64,000 nucleotides of DNA from Zizania palustris (Eukaryota; Streptophyta; Magnoliopsida; Poales; Poaceae), in assembly GCA_019279435.1 (NCBI GenBank), contig JAAALK010000081.1:52877318-52941317 (forward strand), read 5' to 3'. This document shows, piece by piece, positions 20,826-31,836 of this stretch (positions within the stretch are counted from its first letter, which is position 1; every line of letters begins with the position of its first letter). The notes under the pieces were generated by a model, which saw only the letters and a list, made by a program, of their open reading frames with translations, had not been told where the DNA came from and did no database searches. The translations under genes and the position numbers were made by a program.

Positions 20826-21255
20826 GATGAGGACATCACTTCACATGATACACACATGCACCAACATGATACACACCTGCACCACCATGATACACACATG
20901 CACCATCAACCTACAACTCAATTACAGGTTAATTCTTTCCTTAGCAACTATGTTAATATTTGTTTGGATGGGATGCTACTGAATACTAGTGATATTTTGT
21001 TGCTTAGGAACATGGGAGATAGAATAGAAGAGTTGGAGTTGAAGACGGGGTCGCACGGATGATTTGAAGTCAAGAATTCGCTGGTTCGGACTACATCAAC
21101 CACCATGCACCAAAATGGGCATAACTTTCTCATACGAAGTCCGATTGGTGCGTTCTTGGACTTTTTGGAAAGCTAAGGAGTACACGGATATTTTGGCATT
21201 GGTTTCGCCTCTTTTGGAGTCTCAAGTCGTCCTATGTGACTGAAACAATCTTTCA
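20826..21255 (+). repeat. CRM-like 5' LTR, truncated
   Basis: It matches the first ~430 bp of the 3' LTR at 24140, including three His-codon-rich ~18-21-bp units (CATGATACACACATGCACCA). After about 21255 the two LTRs no longer align, so a deletion probably removed the rest together with the PBS. Confidence 0.75.
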
Positions 21256-21881
21256 TTAGAATTGCCAAAAAAATCAGGAAGATAAAGAAAAAAATTGGTC
21301 AAAGTTTTTGCACGCTGTTCAGCGAACTTGTTGAATTTCTATGAACCACATCCCACATCAGTTGCAGGTGCCAATTTTTGTGGTTGCATCTCTTGTCATC
21401 ATTGTTCAAAAAAATAGTGAAATAAAAGAGAAGAACAAAAAAAAGAAACGAGAAGTAGCGAAGCAAAAGAGAACCGGTCCTGTCGTTTGCTACCTTGTTC
21501 TGCCTCCACTTGAGTTTTGGGCACATAGATTCCCTCTATTGCTTGAATTTTCACCTTGAGAGCACTAAGGCCAGCAACTTTGACGAGTACTAGGGAACAC
21601 TTATTGAACATGGTTTAACTATTATTACTATCGCTATTTCTTGCTACTTACTTTGCCTTCCAAGCTACACCTTCTCTTGGTTAGGACAGGTTCATATCTT
21701 GCAATCGCGCACCACCCTCCACTTGGTTCTTCACCTGTAGGACGGTGACCTCACTGCGGCGTGGTAAGAACACTTTCAAGCGTGGGTAAGGCGCTTGACG
21801 GATTGCTTCCACCACACACCCACCACTCCACCTAGTTGCGTTCCATAAGGATTATTCTTTGTTGTTTGTCTTTTCACTAAC
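21256..21881 (+). other. CRM-like leader region
   Basis: Noncoding stretch between the truncated 5' LTR and the gag ATG at 21882. It holds no domain and no recognisable PBS. Confidence 0.5.
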
Positions 21882-24377
21882 ATGGCAGATAACAACGGTA
21901 CCCCTCCATCCGATTTTAATGACTATGCCTCTGCCGACCATGAAGCACTTATTGTACAACGTGTTTTGAGCACTCACATGGAGCAGGACGATCGGGCACA
22001 ACGGAATAATCTGTTTCAGACCTTCTTCGTCATCAATGACCGTCGTGTACGTGTCATCATCGACAGCGGTAGTTGCAACAATTTAGTGAGCCTCGACATG
22101 GTAACGAAGCTTTAACTTCCCACACGTGCGCATCCACACCCTTACCATGTGCAATGGTTCAACAATAGCGGTAAGGTCAATGTAACACAAACTGCTCACA
22201 TCAGATTTTCCATTGGTACATACTTTGGAGTTGCTGATTTTGATGTAGTACCAATGCAAGCATGTTCTCTATTACTTGGTAGACCTTGGGAGTATGATAC
22301 TGATGCTACACACCATGGTAGGAGCAATAAGTACACATTTATGTATAAAGGAAAGAAAGTTACTTTGCTTCCTATGACTCCTGCTGAAATTGTGAAATTT
22401 GAAAAAGAAAAACATGCTAAGGACGCACAAATGAACACACAACCTTCTGAAAATCAGCAAGTAGCTATGACGCTTTTGAGGCAACAGAAAGATAAAGTTG
22501 CTTCTCCTTCTTCATCACAAGTTATTAATTTGAAAGGAGGTGTGATGATACAAGGAGGTAAACCCGTGGCCTACTTTAGTGAGAAATTACATGGTCCACA
22601 GTTGAATTATTCTACCCATGATAAGGAATTATATGCCTTAGTGTGTGTGCTTGAAACTTGGCAACATTACCTTTTGCCTAAGGAGTTTATTATTCATTCG
22701 GATCATGAAGCATTGAAGCATATACGTAGTCAAGCAAATCTGAATAAACGACATGCTAAATGGGTATAATTTATTGAGACTTTTCCATATATCATTAAGC
22801 ATAAGAAAGGGAAAGATAATGTGATTGCCGATGCTTTATCTAGACGTTATACCTTGCTTTCTCAACTTGATTATAAGATCTTTGGTTTAGAAACATTGAA
22901 GGACATGTATGCTACTGATTTGGACTTCAAAGATGCTTTTGCAAATTGTACAGATGGTCGTGCTTGGAACAAATATGTGCTGAATAATGGATATCTTTTT
23001 CGTGCTAACAAGTTATGTGTGTCGGCTAGCTCTCTTCGCTTGTTGTTATTGCAGGAAGCACATGGTGGTGGTTTGATGGGTCATCTTGGATCAAAGAAAA
23101 CTGAAGATGTGTTGTCCACACACTTCTATTGGCCTAGGATGAGACGAGATGTTGAGCGCTACGTGGCACGATGCACTACTTGCAATAAAGCTAAGTCTCG
23201 TCTAAACCCACATGGTCTTTATATGCCTCTGCCTATTCCTAGTGTACCTTGGGAGGATATTTCTATGGATTTTGTGTTAGGAGTACCTTGAACTAAGAGG
23301 GGGAGGGATAGTATTTTTGTCGTGGTATATCGGTTCTCTAAAATGGCACACTTTATACCTTGTCACAAGAGCGACGACGCTACCAATGTTGCTGATTTGT
23401 TTTTCAGAGAGGTCGTACGCTTGCATGGAGTTCCCAATACCATCATTTCAGATCGTGATGCTAAATTCTTAAGTCATTTTTGGAGGACGTTGTGGCATAA
23501 GTTGGGGACGAAGCTGCTGTTTTCTACTACTTGTCACGCCCAAATGGATGGGCAAATGGAGGTCGCCAACCGTACATTATCCACCAAGTTGAGGGCTGTT
23601 TTGAAGACCAACTTGAAGCTCTGGGGAGAGTGTCTACCTCATAGTGAGTTTGCATATAATAGGTCAGTACACGCCACTACTAAGGTAAGTCCGTTTCAAG
23701 TGGTCTATGGCTTTAATCCGCGTGCTCCTATTGATTTGCTACCATTGCCATCATCTGAAAAATTGAATTTTGATGCTACTACACGTGCTGAATTATTACT
23801 TAAGATGCATGAAACTACTAAAGCAAACATAGAGAAAATGAATGAGAAATATCGTAGTTATGGTAGTAAGGGTAGAAAAGAGATAACATTTCAACCGGGT
23901 GATCTTGTTTGGTTGCACTTGCGCAAGGATCATTTTCCTGATTTGAGAAAGTCTAAATTGATGCCCCGTGCTGATGGTCCTTTCCGTGTGCTTGAGAAGA
24001 TCAATGATAATGCATATGAACTTGAGTTGCCTGCAGCTTTTGGGGTTAGTCCCACATTTAACATTTCAGATTTAAAGCCCTATTTGGGAGATGACGATGA
24101 GCTTGAGTCGAGGACGACTCCAATTCAAGAGGGGGAGGATGATAAGGACATCACTTCACATGATACACACATGTACCAACATGATACACACCTGCACCAC
24201 CATGATACACACATGCACCATCAACCTACAATTCAATTACAGGTTAATTCTTTCCTTAGCAACTATGTTAATATTTGTTTGGATGGGATGCTACTGAATA
24301 CTAGTTATATTTTGTTGCTTAGGAACATGGGAGATGGAATAGGAGAGTTGGAGTTGAAGACGGAGTCGCACGGATGA
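21882..24377 (+). pseudogene. CRM-like gag-pro-pol remnant lacking most of gag and all of RT
   Basis: Starts at ATG 21882 (MADNNGTPPS). After about 40 residues it passes in frame into protease (VIIDSGSCNNLVS near 22052; SLLLGRPW near 22270), then, after residue ~130 of the next ORF, in frame into RNase H ([28 protein letters not shown]). The nucleocapsid knuckle, RT and the first RNase H aspartate are missing. The integrase keeps the HHCC finger (CTTCNKAK near 23176), [17 protein letters not shown] and MEVANRT. Stops at about 22113, 22767 and 23289 break the frame. The C terminus ([21 protein letters not shown]) continues through the PPT into the 3' LTR, ending at 24377. It cannot replicate alone. 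Confidence 0.85.
24129..24139 (+). other. CRM-like polypurine tract
   Basis: AGAGGGGGAGGA directly before the 3' LTR at 24140. The integrase frame reads through it. Confidence 0.8.
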
Positions 24378-25049
24378 TTTGAAGTCAAGAATTCGCTGGA
24401 TCGGACTACATCAACCACCATGCACCAAAATGGGCATAACTTCCTCATACGAAGTCCGATTGGCGCGTTCTTGGACTTTTTGGAAAGCTAAGGAGTACAC
24501 GGATCTTTTGGCGTTGGTTTCGCCTCTTTTGGAGTCTCGAGTCGTCCTGTGTGACTGAAACAGTCCTGCATGACAGAACTGGGCCGAGTTGGACCTTGTA
24601 CTTAGTTGGAGGCTGTGTTGGCCCATAGTCCGAGTCGTGTGCGCCTCCTACAGGCTGCCCACGCCTTATACACTCACGCCAGCCGCCATTAGGGTTAGGT
24701 TTTTCTTTGTTTGCATCTACACTTGTGTGTTTAGATCCCGCTCCTGCACCAGACCGATTAGCTGCTACATCAGCGTTTGTGAAACCTCTCCTCATCATAG
24801 TTCATCTGTGATTTGGGATTCGACTTGTATTCTTCCCGTTCTTGCTTGTGTTCTTGGGTTCGCTTGCAGGAACTAGCCTTCGTGGCGAGGTCAATCACGC
24901 CCTGCGGGGTTGATAACCGACGGAGACAGTGGTGTAGCGATTGCAAGGTTTTGATCCGCTGGACCAGAGCCTTGGATCGTCAACGTCGAGATTCTCCACC
25001 AATCCAAGTTATCCTTACCTAGCGGAAGATCGGGACCAATCCCCCATTA
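24140..25049 (+). repeat. CRM-like 3' LTR
   Basis: 910 bp from TGATAAGGACATC to CCCCCATTA, followed by TSD AAGAC. The first ~240 bp are coding in frame with integrase (a His-rich stretch, then [17 protein letters not shown]). The remainder is noncoding. Confidence 0.85.
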
Positions 25050-26937
25050 AAGACCTCCCTCGCCTTCTTGGCCTCGGCCCTCACTGTCTCTGTGGAGGCT
25101 TTAGCTCGCCTTCGCTTCTCGGCCTCCACCGAGATATCACGTCGGAGAGCATCCCTCTCCTCCACCAAGTTAGCCATCCGATGGTCCGCGGAGATTGTTG
25201 CTGCAGCATTTAGCGCAAAGGCCTGAAAAGATTTAAGAAAATCATAAGTGTTGATTGAAAAGCATGTATGATTCGAAGACTGTATGGGACTTTGCTCACC
25301 TAGGTGAGGGCTTCGTTTGCATTTGCGAAGAGGTCAAAGGGGCTCGAGCGGCTGAGTTGTGCCACCAAGCCCCTTGACCCTATAGCAACGTAGCCTTCAT
25401 GGAAAGCATCGATGGCCGCCTCCATCACAGGCCCCCTTGGCTTCAGAGGCCAAACTATCTCCGCCACAACCACCTCCGATGTAGACTCTTGCAGATCCGG
25501 GCTCTGATCCACCACCTCGACGTGCTCTTCGGCCCCGTCCCGAACACCGCAGTTGTCCCCTCCGTCCTCTTCGGACGAAGTGATATCGGACCCCTAGTTG
25601 TTGTTGTCACTGCTGCTGCTGCTACCAGAGGCCTCCATTGGCTTCGGTACGGCAGGCCTCGCACTGGCATCGACATCTACAAAAAAGTACAAGTCAATAT
25701 CCATGTATGAAAAGAGAAGTATGCTCAAGTGTTTACCTTCATTGGAGATTTCTTCGAAGGAGGGAGCGATGTGTGCTCCCCAGTCCCTTCACTGCGCGGT
25801 CGGAGCATCAGCCCCCTCGCTCGAAGGTGTTGCCATCATGGCCCTCGCCACCACTTTGGTAGCAACCGCTGGAGCCCCTGCTGGCTCAGCTTCGGTTCCA
25901 GAGCTCACGACTATTGCCTCCTCCGTAGCAGGGGCTTCAGTTGTTGGGAGCTCCGATCGAACCCTTGAGGCTTCGGGTTTGTCTTCATCCACCCACTTCC
26001 TTTTGGAGCCACTCGCCGAAGGTGCAGGGCTGGTGAAGTCTGGTAGAGCATGGACCCCCTTGACGCCGAGCCAGGCCCATACTCTGTTCCAGTGTTCCCA
26101 AGTCCCCACCAGAGCGAGCCGTTGAGCCTGCTCCTCAGGTGTCAGGACCCCTACGACACGCTCTGCCGCCACGATTGCCTCCTCCGGAGTCCTTACTTCA
26201 CGAGTGGCTTCATCAAAACTCCAAGTCAGCACAAGTTCATTTTGCGAAGTATGAAGATGAAAATAATTCAAAGTCTTACCAAGGCGCTCTACCGACACCT
26301 CACTTGGTCCCTCCGAGTTCGAAGGCTGAAAGAGACCCTCCTGCCAAGAGAGCGCGAGGGGGCTGAGCCGAATGGGGATGAACTCCTCCGTGAGTTCCAT
26401 CATGCTCATCCTCGAAGCCACCCTCTGCAGGAGCAAAATCCTTGAGCGAAGGATGTCGGGGCTCATCTTCACCACGCCTTCGCATCGGTAGGAGATGAGC
26501 GTGTTGGTAACCGAAGGGGAGAGTTCGCGCCAACTGAGGCGTAGAACCACTCTTGGTCCCACTTCGAGTACCACTTGCTATTGGCAGCCCTCACTGGGAA
26601 GGCATCCGGGTACTCCTTCTGAAGTTGGAAGTTGGTTCTCCCAAAGGCCAAGGCCCTCTTGATGTGGTATGTCCCGTCTCTTTGCTTCGGCTGGCGGTTG
26701 GCGTCATGTAGTGCTATGAAGACATCGGTGCGCCCCTCGCAGCCTTTGGCCCTCATAGCCAACTCGAAGACAGCCAACGTCTCCACGGCATTTGGCGACA
26801 GTTGAGGAAGCTCGAGGTTGTAGGCCTTCAAGACTTCGCTCATCATGTCTACCGCTGGTAGCCCGAGGCTGGCCTTGAAGAAAGCTTAGAAAAGTACTAC
26901 CTCATCAGCTCGAGGCCTCGGTATGGCCCCCGACTTC

Positions 26938-27608
26938 TCCGGGTCCCCTTCGAAGCTAGCCTCCGGGCTCCCTTCGGAGCTAACCTCTGGGTTCCCTTCG
27001 GAGTTCTTCGGAGCCTAGCCTCTGAGCACCCTTCGGAGCTATCCTCCGGGTTATCTTCGGAGCTAACCTCCGAACCCCCTCCAGTCCGTTTCAAACCTAA
27101 GTCTCCCGAAGTCCACTTCGGAGTACCCTTCGAAGCCTTTGATGCAGCCTCCGCCCGAAGAGCTCCAGCCACTACTTCGAACCGGGAAAATATCTCCACT
27201 CCGCTACAGTGCAGAGCCATACCGGCGGCCTCTCTGCCCCCAGTATGTCGTTTAGCTGCTCAGAAGTAACGTTTATCTGACACGTCTGTAAAGCTGTAAA
27301 GATGTTTGTACAGTAGTCTAGTATTTTTTTTCCCTTCTTGCCCCTATAAGGCATATAACTTGTAGAGGGCATATAGGTCTTTTCCTTTGGTCTGCGTGCC
27401 TATAAAAGCAAGGCTAAGCCCTTGTAATAGCCAGATAGAGGAGAGGCAAACTATGCCCAATCCACTGTAGAATGGACGTAGGGCTATTATCCCTTCAGGG
27501 AGGCCTGAACCAGTATAAATCCTCTCTCCCTCTGTGAGAACCTTCGAGGTTCACTCTATACACCATATACACACAAAACCTGATGTAGCTAACGCAATTG
27601 CTACAACA
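26938..27608 (+). repeat. B1 3' LTR, 5'-truncated
   Basis: It aligns with about 9280-9882 of the 5' LTR (TTCGGAGCTAACC units, TATAAAAGCAAGGC, end TTGCTACAACA) and is followed by TSD ATCAC. Its first ~250 bp, the PPT and the antisense promoter are missing, because antisense exon 1 joins the LTR interior at about 26938. Confidence 0.85.
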
Positions 27609-27613
27609 ATCAC

Positions 27614-28920
27614 TAAATATGATTTTAAAAGTTTCCTCAAATCAAATATCTCACATAATTTCTGTGCATCTCCCCAAAAGAAGAGAGCCATGGGAGGGGA
27701 TAATATCCTCTTTTCACTAATTTGTGAGCAGCCACTTTGAACCACAAATGCAGCCAAGATTGATGAAAAACAGTGAAAGCAACATTACATCAAACATGTG
27801 AAGTGCAATATCAAAAACACAAACACAGTTCGAGAAAATATTTCAGTACTGTGATGCCTAGTTTGAACAACCAAAGAATTAAGAAGAAATCTCAGAAATC
27901 ATTTGCAACTTTTGAAAATGGATCATTCAAAACATGCACAACAAAAGATGTATAAACATCAATATCAACTTCTGCACTAGATTCATCAGAAAACGCAGCA
28001 AAAAAAACGAATTCAGCCACAGAATTGTACCTGCGCTGGAAATAGAGATTACTGCAAACAGTGTTACTGATTTTGTTGTACCAATTCCGAAAAACGCTGG
28101 CAGATTCCTGTTCCTCATCAAGCTTTCTTCAAAACAAAATTTTCAGTGTGTTTCTCATTGCAAAAAATGGTTGTCTCAAGTCATGTCTATGGCCGAGAGA
28201 TCATGGGGATAATATCCTACCAACCCATGTTCTAGAAGCCCCCTATTTACACATAACCCCCTAGTAATTTCAGAATTAACAATTCTGAAAATTACCCTTT
28301 GAGACCTAAAGTAAAAATTAGAAAAAGACTCTCCTCTTAATATATTTTCAGAGTAGACCCACTCTAAAAAATATACCAAAAGGTTACACAATGAACTGAA
28401 AATTTTAAGCTAATACAAGACACCTATTTATTGAATTAACAAAAACATTTAATGTTTCGACGGTTTTCAGCAAAAACCGACAAAGCCTCTCAACCCTTCG
28501 ACTCGTGACACCACTTCGCGACTTCGAGCGCCAGCAAGCTACTTATGCTCTCGATCCCCTCGAGCCACCTGAATGCTTGTCCTGGCCTCCCTCTCGCAAA
28601 CCTGGTCGTCACGCCATCGTAGTCAGTCGTCCATGCAAGTCTTGCTCGGTCTCTTCGTGCACTCTTGAGATCTTCTCCAACTTCACCCAGCCTCCCTGAT
28701 CCTCCGGCATCAAGCTCCCCGCTCGACCCTCGATCACCCGCCGTCGACAATTGGTCAACATCTCCTCCCTGCACATACAAGACAAGCCAAAACACGAACG
28801 CGACGCACCACCAAAACCCTCGGCAACCAAAGCTCCATTTCACATCAAACCCCTCGATGCACTCAACCAACCTCAACGACTCAAACACTCATCCTTGTCA
28901 ATCACTAATCATCCAGATCG
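27614..28920. other. Unclassified sequence between B1 and the Tat fragment
   Basis: Up to about 28440 it is AT-rich, continuous with 7399-9005 and noncoding. On the minus strand GTGTAAATAGGGGG near 28245 looks like an LTR transcription start context. From 28490 to 28890 it is GC-richer, with a weak minus-strand frame that resembles nothing I know. It could be an old LTR plus leader. Confidence 0.35.
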
Positions 28921-30479
28921 AAACCACCCTTGGTTTCATAGGCTCATCACCTGAAGCCTCTCTATGTCAAGGGGCACATTAACGGGAAGCTGATCTAAAG
29001 GATGCTTGTCGACGGTGGCGACACTATCAATTTAATATCGTACTCTTTGTTGAAGAAGCTTCGCTGGGGTGAGGAATACTTGAAGAGAACCAACCTAATG
29101 CTCAACGGCTTCAATGGCGAGAGCTCCGAAGCAAAAGGCGTACTCTCCCTCGAGTTGATAGTGGGTAACAAGATTTTGCCTACAGCATTCTTCGTCGTTG
29201 ATGTGCAAGGTAACTACAGTGTGCTACTTGGGCGTGATTGGATTCACGTGAATTGTTGTATTTCTTCTACTTCACACCAATGCCTAATGCAATGAGACGA
29301 TGATGATGTGGAGGTTGTACCAGTAGATACTTCGGCCCAAGTAACATTGGCCGATGTATCCATCGACGCCGTTCATGACAAAGTAGAGTGTCTATTAGGT
29401 AGAGACCTCTAAGATTACGACTTTGCTAGCATATCCGGAGGATGTTTCATACCCGTGTCTGTAAAGCTGGCTGGTGTAGCACGACTATTTATAAATTAGT
29501 AGTCATGTCTAGTAAAAGTAATCTTGATTGGCTCATGTCTGGCGTAGAACAATATCAATCTTCTAAAGACGGTATTGCCAAAGCCATTGAAGACTTTAGC
29601 GAAGTAGAAAAATTAGGACAAGGTTTTGCGTTGGCTGATCCTTTAGAAGAGGTAGATATAGGTGATGGTAACGTTCCAAGGCCAACTTTTGTATATCAAA
29701 ATTTATGGGCTAATGAAAAGGCCGAAGTAATAAAATCGCTTCGGTTGTATGTTGATTGTTTCGCATGGGAGTATAGTGAGATGTCTGGACTAAGCCGTGA
29801 GCTCGTGGAGCATCAGCTTCCTATTAAACCTGGGTTTAGGCCTTATAAATAGCCCCCTCGTCACTTTAATTTAACCATATATGACCAAGTTAAAGAGGAG
29901 GTAGAACGATTACTCAAGGCTGGATTTATTAGGCCATGCAGGTATGCTGAATGGGTCTCTAACATTGTGCCTGTAGAGAAGAAGGGGAGCGGCAAAATAC
30001 GAGTTTGTATTGATTTTAGTGATCTAAACAAGGCCACTCTGAAGGATGAATATCATATGCCGATAGCCGACATATTGATCAATGATGCTTTAGGACACAA
30101 GGTACTAAGTTTTCTTAATGGCAACACTAGTTATAATCAAATTTTTATGGCCGAAGAGGACATCTACAAGAAAATATTTCGATGCCTTGGTTTTGTCGAT
30201 TTGTTTGAATGGGTTATTATGACTTTTGGTTTAAACAATGCTGGCGCTACATATCAACATGCTATGAATTTAATCTTTCATGTCTTGCTAGGAGTTATGC
30301 TAGAAGTCTACATACGTGATGTTGTAGTCAAATCGGACGCTATTAGAAACCACCTAGCTGATTTGAGAGTTGCTTTTGATAGGATGCGTCAATATGGCTT
30401 AAAAATAAACCCGCTCAAATGTGCTTTCGGCATGTCGGCAGGCAAATTTTTAGGATTCATGATTCATGAAAGAGGTATT
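28920..30479 (+). pseudogene. Tat-type Gypsy protease and RT fragment
   Basis: Protease: LYVKGHINGKLI and MLVDGGDTINLIS near 29003, where the usual D-S/T-G is DGG as in Tat elements, with the flap-side motif YSVLLGRDWIH near 29215. RT: ELVEHQLPIKPGFRPYK, then TAG at about 29850, VPVEKKGSGKIRVCIDF near 29970, VIMTFGLNNAGATYQH near 30213, and VYIRDVVVKSDA near 30306, where the catalytic YxDD aspartate pair is damaged (IRDV instead of IDDI). It is nearly the same sequence as the minus-strand copy at 52157-52933. It ends at HERGI, where B3 is inserted. Stops between protease and RT make it non-functional. Confidence 0.85.
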
Positions 30480-31394
30480 TGTTGTAGCAATTGCGTTAGC
30501 TACAGCACAGGTTTTGTGTGTATATGGTGTATAAAATGAACCTCAAAGGGTTCTCTCAAAAGGAGAAAAGATTTACACGGGTTCGGACCACCCTAGAGGG
30601 ATAATAGCCCTATGTCCAGTTTGTGGTGGATTTGGCATAGCTTGCCTTGGTTGAATCTAATGGATCCGGAGGATCTCATGGCCCTGGCCGAATAGAACTA
30701 TTACAAGGGTTTGGCCCTGCTTTTATAGGCACGCAGGCCAAAGGAAAAGACCTAAATGCCCTCTATAAGTCATAGGCTTTATAGGGGCAAGGAGGGGAAA
30801 AAGGCAAGTCTACTACACAAAGTGTTTTACAGCTTTACAGATGTGTCAAATAAACGTCACTTCTGAATAGCTAAATGACATACTAGGGGCAGAGGGGCCC
30901 CCGGTATGGCTTCTACACTGTAACAAAGTACAAATATTTTCCTGGTTCAAAGTAGTGGCCGGAGCTCTTCGGGCGGAGGTTGCGATGAAGGGTTCGAAGG
31001 ACACTCCAAAGTAGGCTTCGAAGAATGCTCCGAACTGAACTCCGAACTGGGCTCTCAGAGGCTTAGCTTCGAATTGGCTGGAAAGGGTCCGGAGACCGGC
31101 TCTAGAGAGCTCCGAAAGGAGCACGGAGGTTAACTCCGAAGAGAGCCCGGAGGCTAGCTCCGAAGAGAACTTCGAAGAGAGCTTGAATACTTGGATTCTT
31201 GTAGGCTTCGGAGGGAGCCTGGAGGCTTCGCTCTGGAGGGCTCCGAAAGGAGTCCGGAGGCTTAGACTAAATGCTGCTTGGAAATAACTTCGGCGGGTGA
31301 GAAACTGCTTTGACAGTGTTAGGCTCCGGGTCGGGGGCCTACGGAGGCTGACATCATTTGGCCACTATTCAAGGGAAAACTTATTCCCCCAACA
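30480..31394 (-). repeat. B3 3' LTR
   Basis: 915 bp. On the minus strand it runs from TGTTGGGGGAATAAG to TTGCTACAACA and has TATAAAAGCAGGG (minus) near 30722. It is homologous to the B1 LTR, including the TTCGGAGCTAACCTC-type units. Confidence 0.85.
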
Positions 31395-31685
31395 GTAGCC
31401 CCTCGCCCACAGCCCTTCGGAACGAAGGGGTGCGTGCACCTCTGGACAAATGACAGTAAAAAATGCAACTTTAGAGAAGACAGGCCTTCGGAGCTTGGAT
31501 CGAAGGGGGCTTCGACTTGTGATACAATAATTGCCTGCCTCCACTGACAGAGTGACCTCGGGGAAACCAAATGACTCCGCAACGGTTATAAAACTGACCG
31601 TTACAGTGCGTCGGTTTGCTTCAACTTCGCCTGAGGCCCACCCGTCAATGACTTCGGCACGGGAACCGTCGGGATTTTTATAGCC

Positions 31686-31694
31686 TATAAAAAG
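31686..31694 (+). promoter_or_regulatory. TATA box of the B3 antisense gene
   Basis: CCTATAAAAAGGGG, ~150 nt before the ATG at 31837, the same spacing as in B2. Confidence 0.7.
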
Positions 31695-31836
31695 GGGTTT
31701 ACCACACGGCTTTGGCACACTTCTCATTTGCTTCTTTCTCAGCGCCTCACATCCTTCGCTCTCTTATCTTCATCTCTAGCTTCACACAAAGCCAGCTTCG
31801 CAAGCTTTAGCGCCCTTCACGCCGAAGCCCCACAAA

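Larger units (their letters stand above)
20826..25049 (+). mobile_element. CRM-like chromovirus, internally deleted
   Basis: 4,224 bp with TSD AAGAC at 20821-20825 and 25050-25054. LTRs begin TGATGAGGACATCAC (20826) and TGATAAGGACATCAC (24140). The 5' LTR is recognisable only to about 21255; its R/U5 part and the PBS seem deleted. The internal region has a gag start fused to protease, then RNase H and integrase, with RT missing. The LTR start and the running of the integrase frame into the LTR resemble CRM/CRR centromeric retroelements, so the lineage call is inference. Confidence 0.8.
19616..26905 (-). pseudogene. Antisense gene of B1, interrupted and decayed
   Basis: The same five-exon gene as in B2: exon 1 about 26905-26282 (FEVAMRAKGCEG-like block, WDQEWFYASVG); exon 2 about 26213-25760 (RTPEEAIVAAERVVG, LVGTWEHWNRVW); exon 3 about 25680-25300 (Ser-rich, then LVAQLSRSSPFDLF); exon 4 25222-25055 plus 20820-20246, split by the CRM-like element (coiled coil, ALMVGRVAGQGVLQML-like); exon 5 about 20150-19616 (LEVARSKGPPMFKLPR, RARFFLGLD). 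Stops and a deletion at 26938 remove the promoter and first codons. Splice borders are partly kept (donor GTAAGACTTTG at exon 1). It is not functional but confirms conservation of the exon layout. Confidence 0.7.
9011..27608 (+). mobile_element. Non-autonomous Gypsy-type element B1 (with three nested insertions)
   Basis: Flanked by ATCAC at 9006-9010 and 27609-27613. It has a 5' LTR (9011-9882), a PBS, a leader, the antisense gene on the minus strand and a 5'-truncated 3' LTR (26938-27608). Removing B2, the solo LTR and the CRM-like element (each with one TSD) leaves about 5.9 kb. There is no gag, protease, RT or integrase in what remains, so B1 cannot transpose alone. The first LTR base pair is mutated (TATTGGGGG instead of TGTTGGGGG). 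A deletion joins antisense exon 1 directly to the inside of the 3' LTR. Confidence 0.85.

Noticed and set aside
28490..28888. Minus-strand 132-codon ORF as a host gene
   Set aside because: Low-complexity Gly/Asp composition, no recognisable domain, no supporting start. Left as unclassified.
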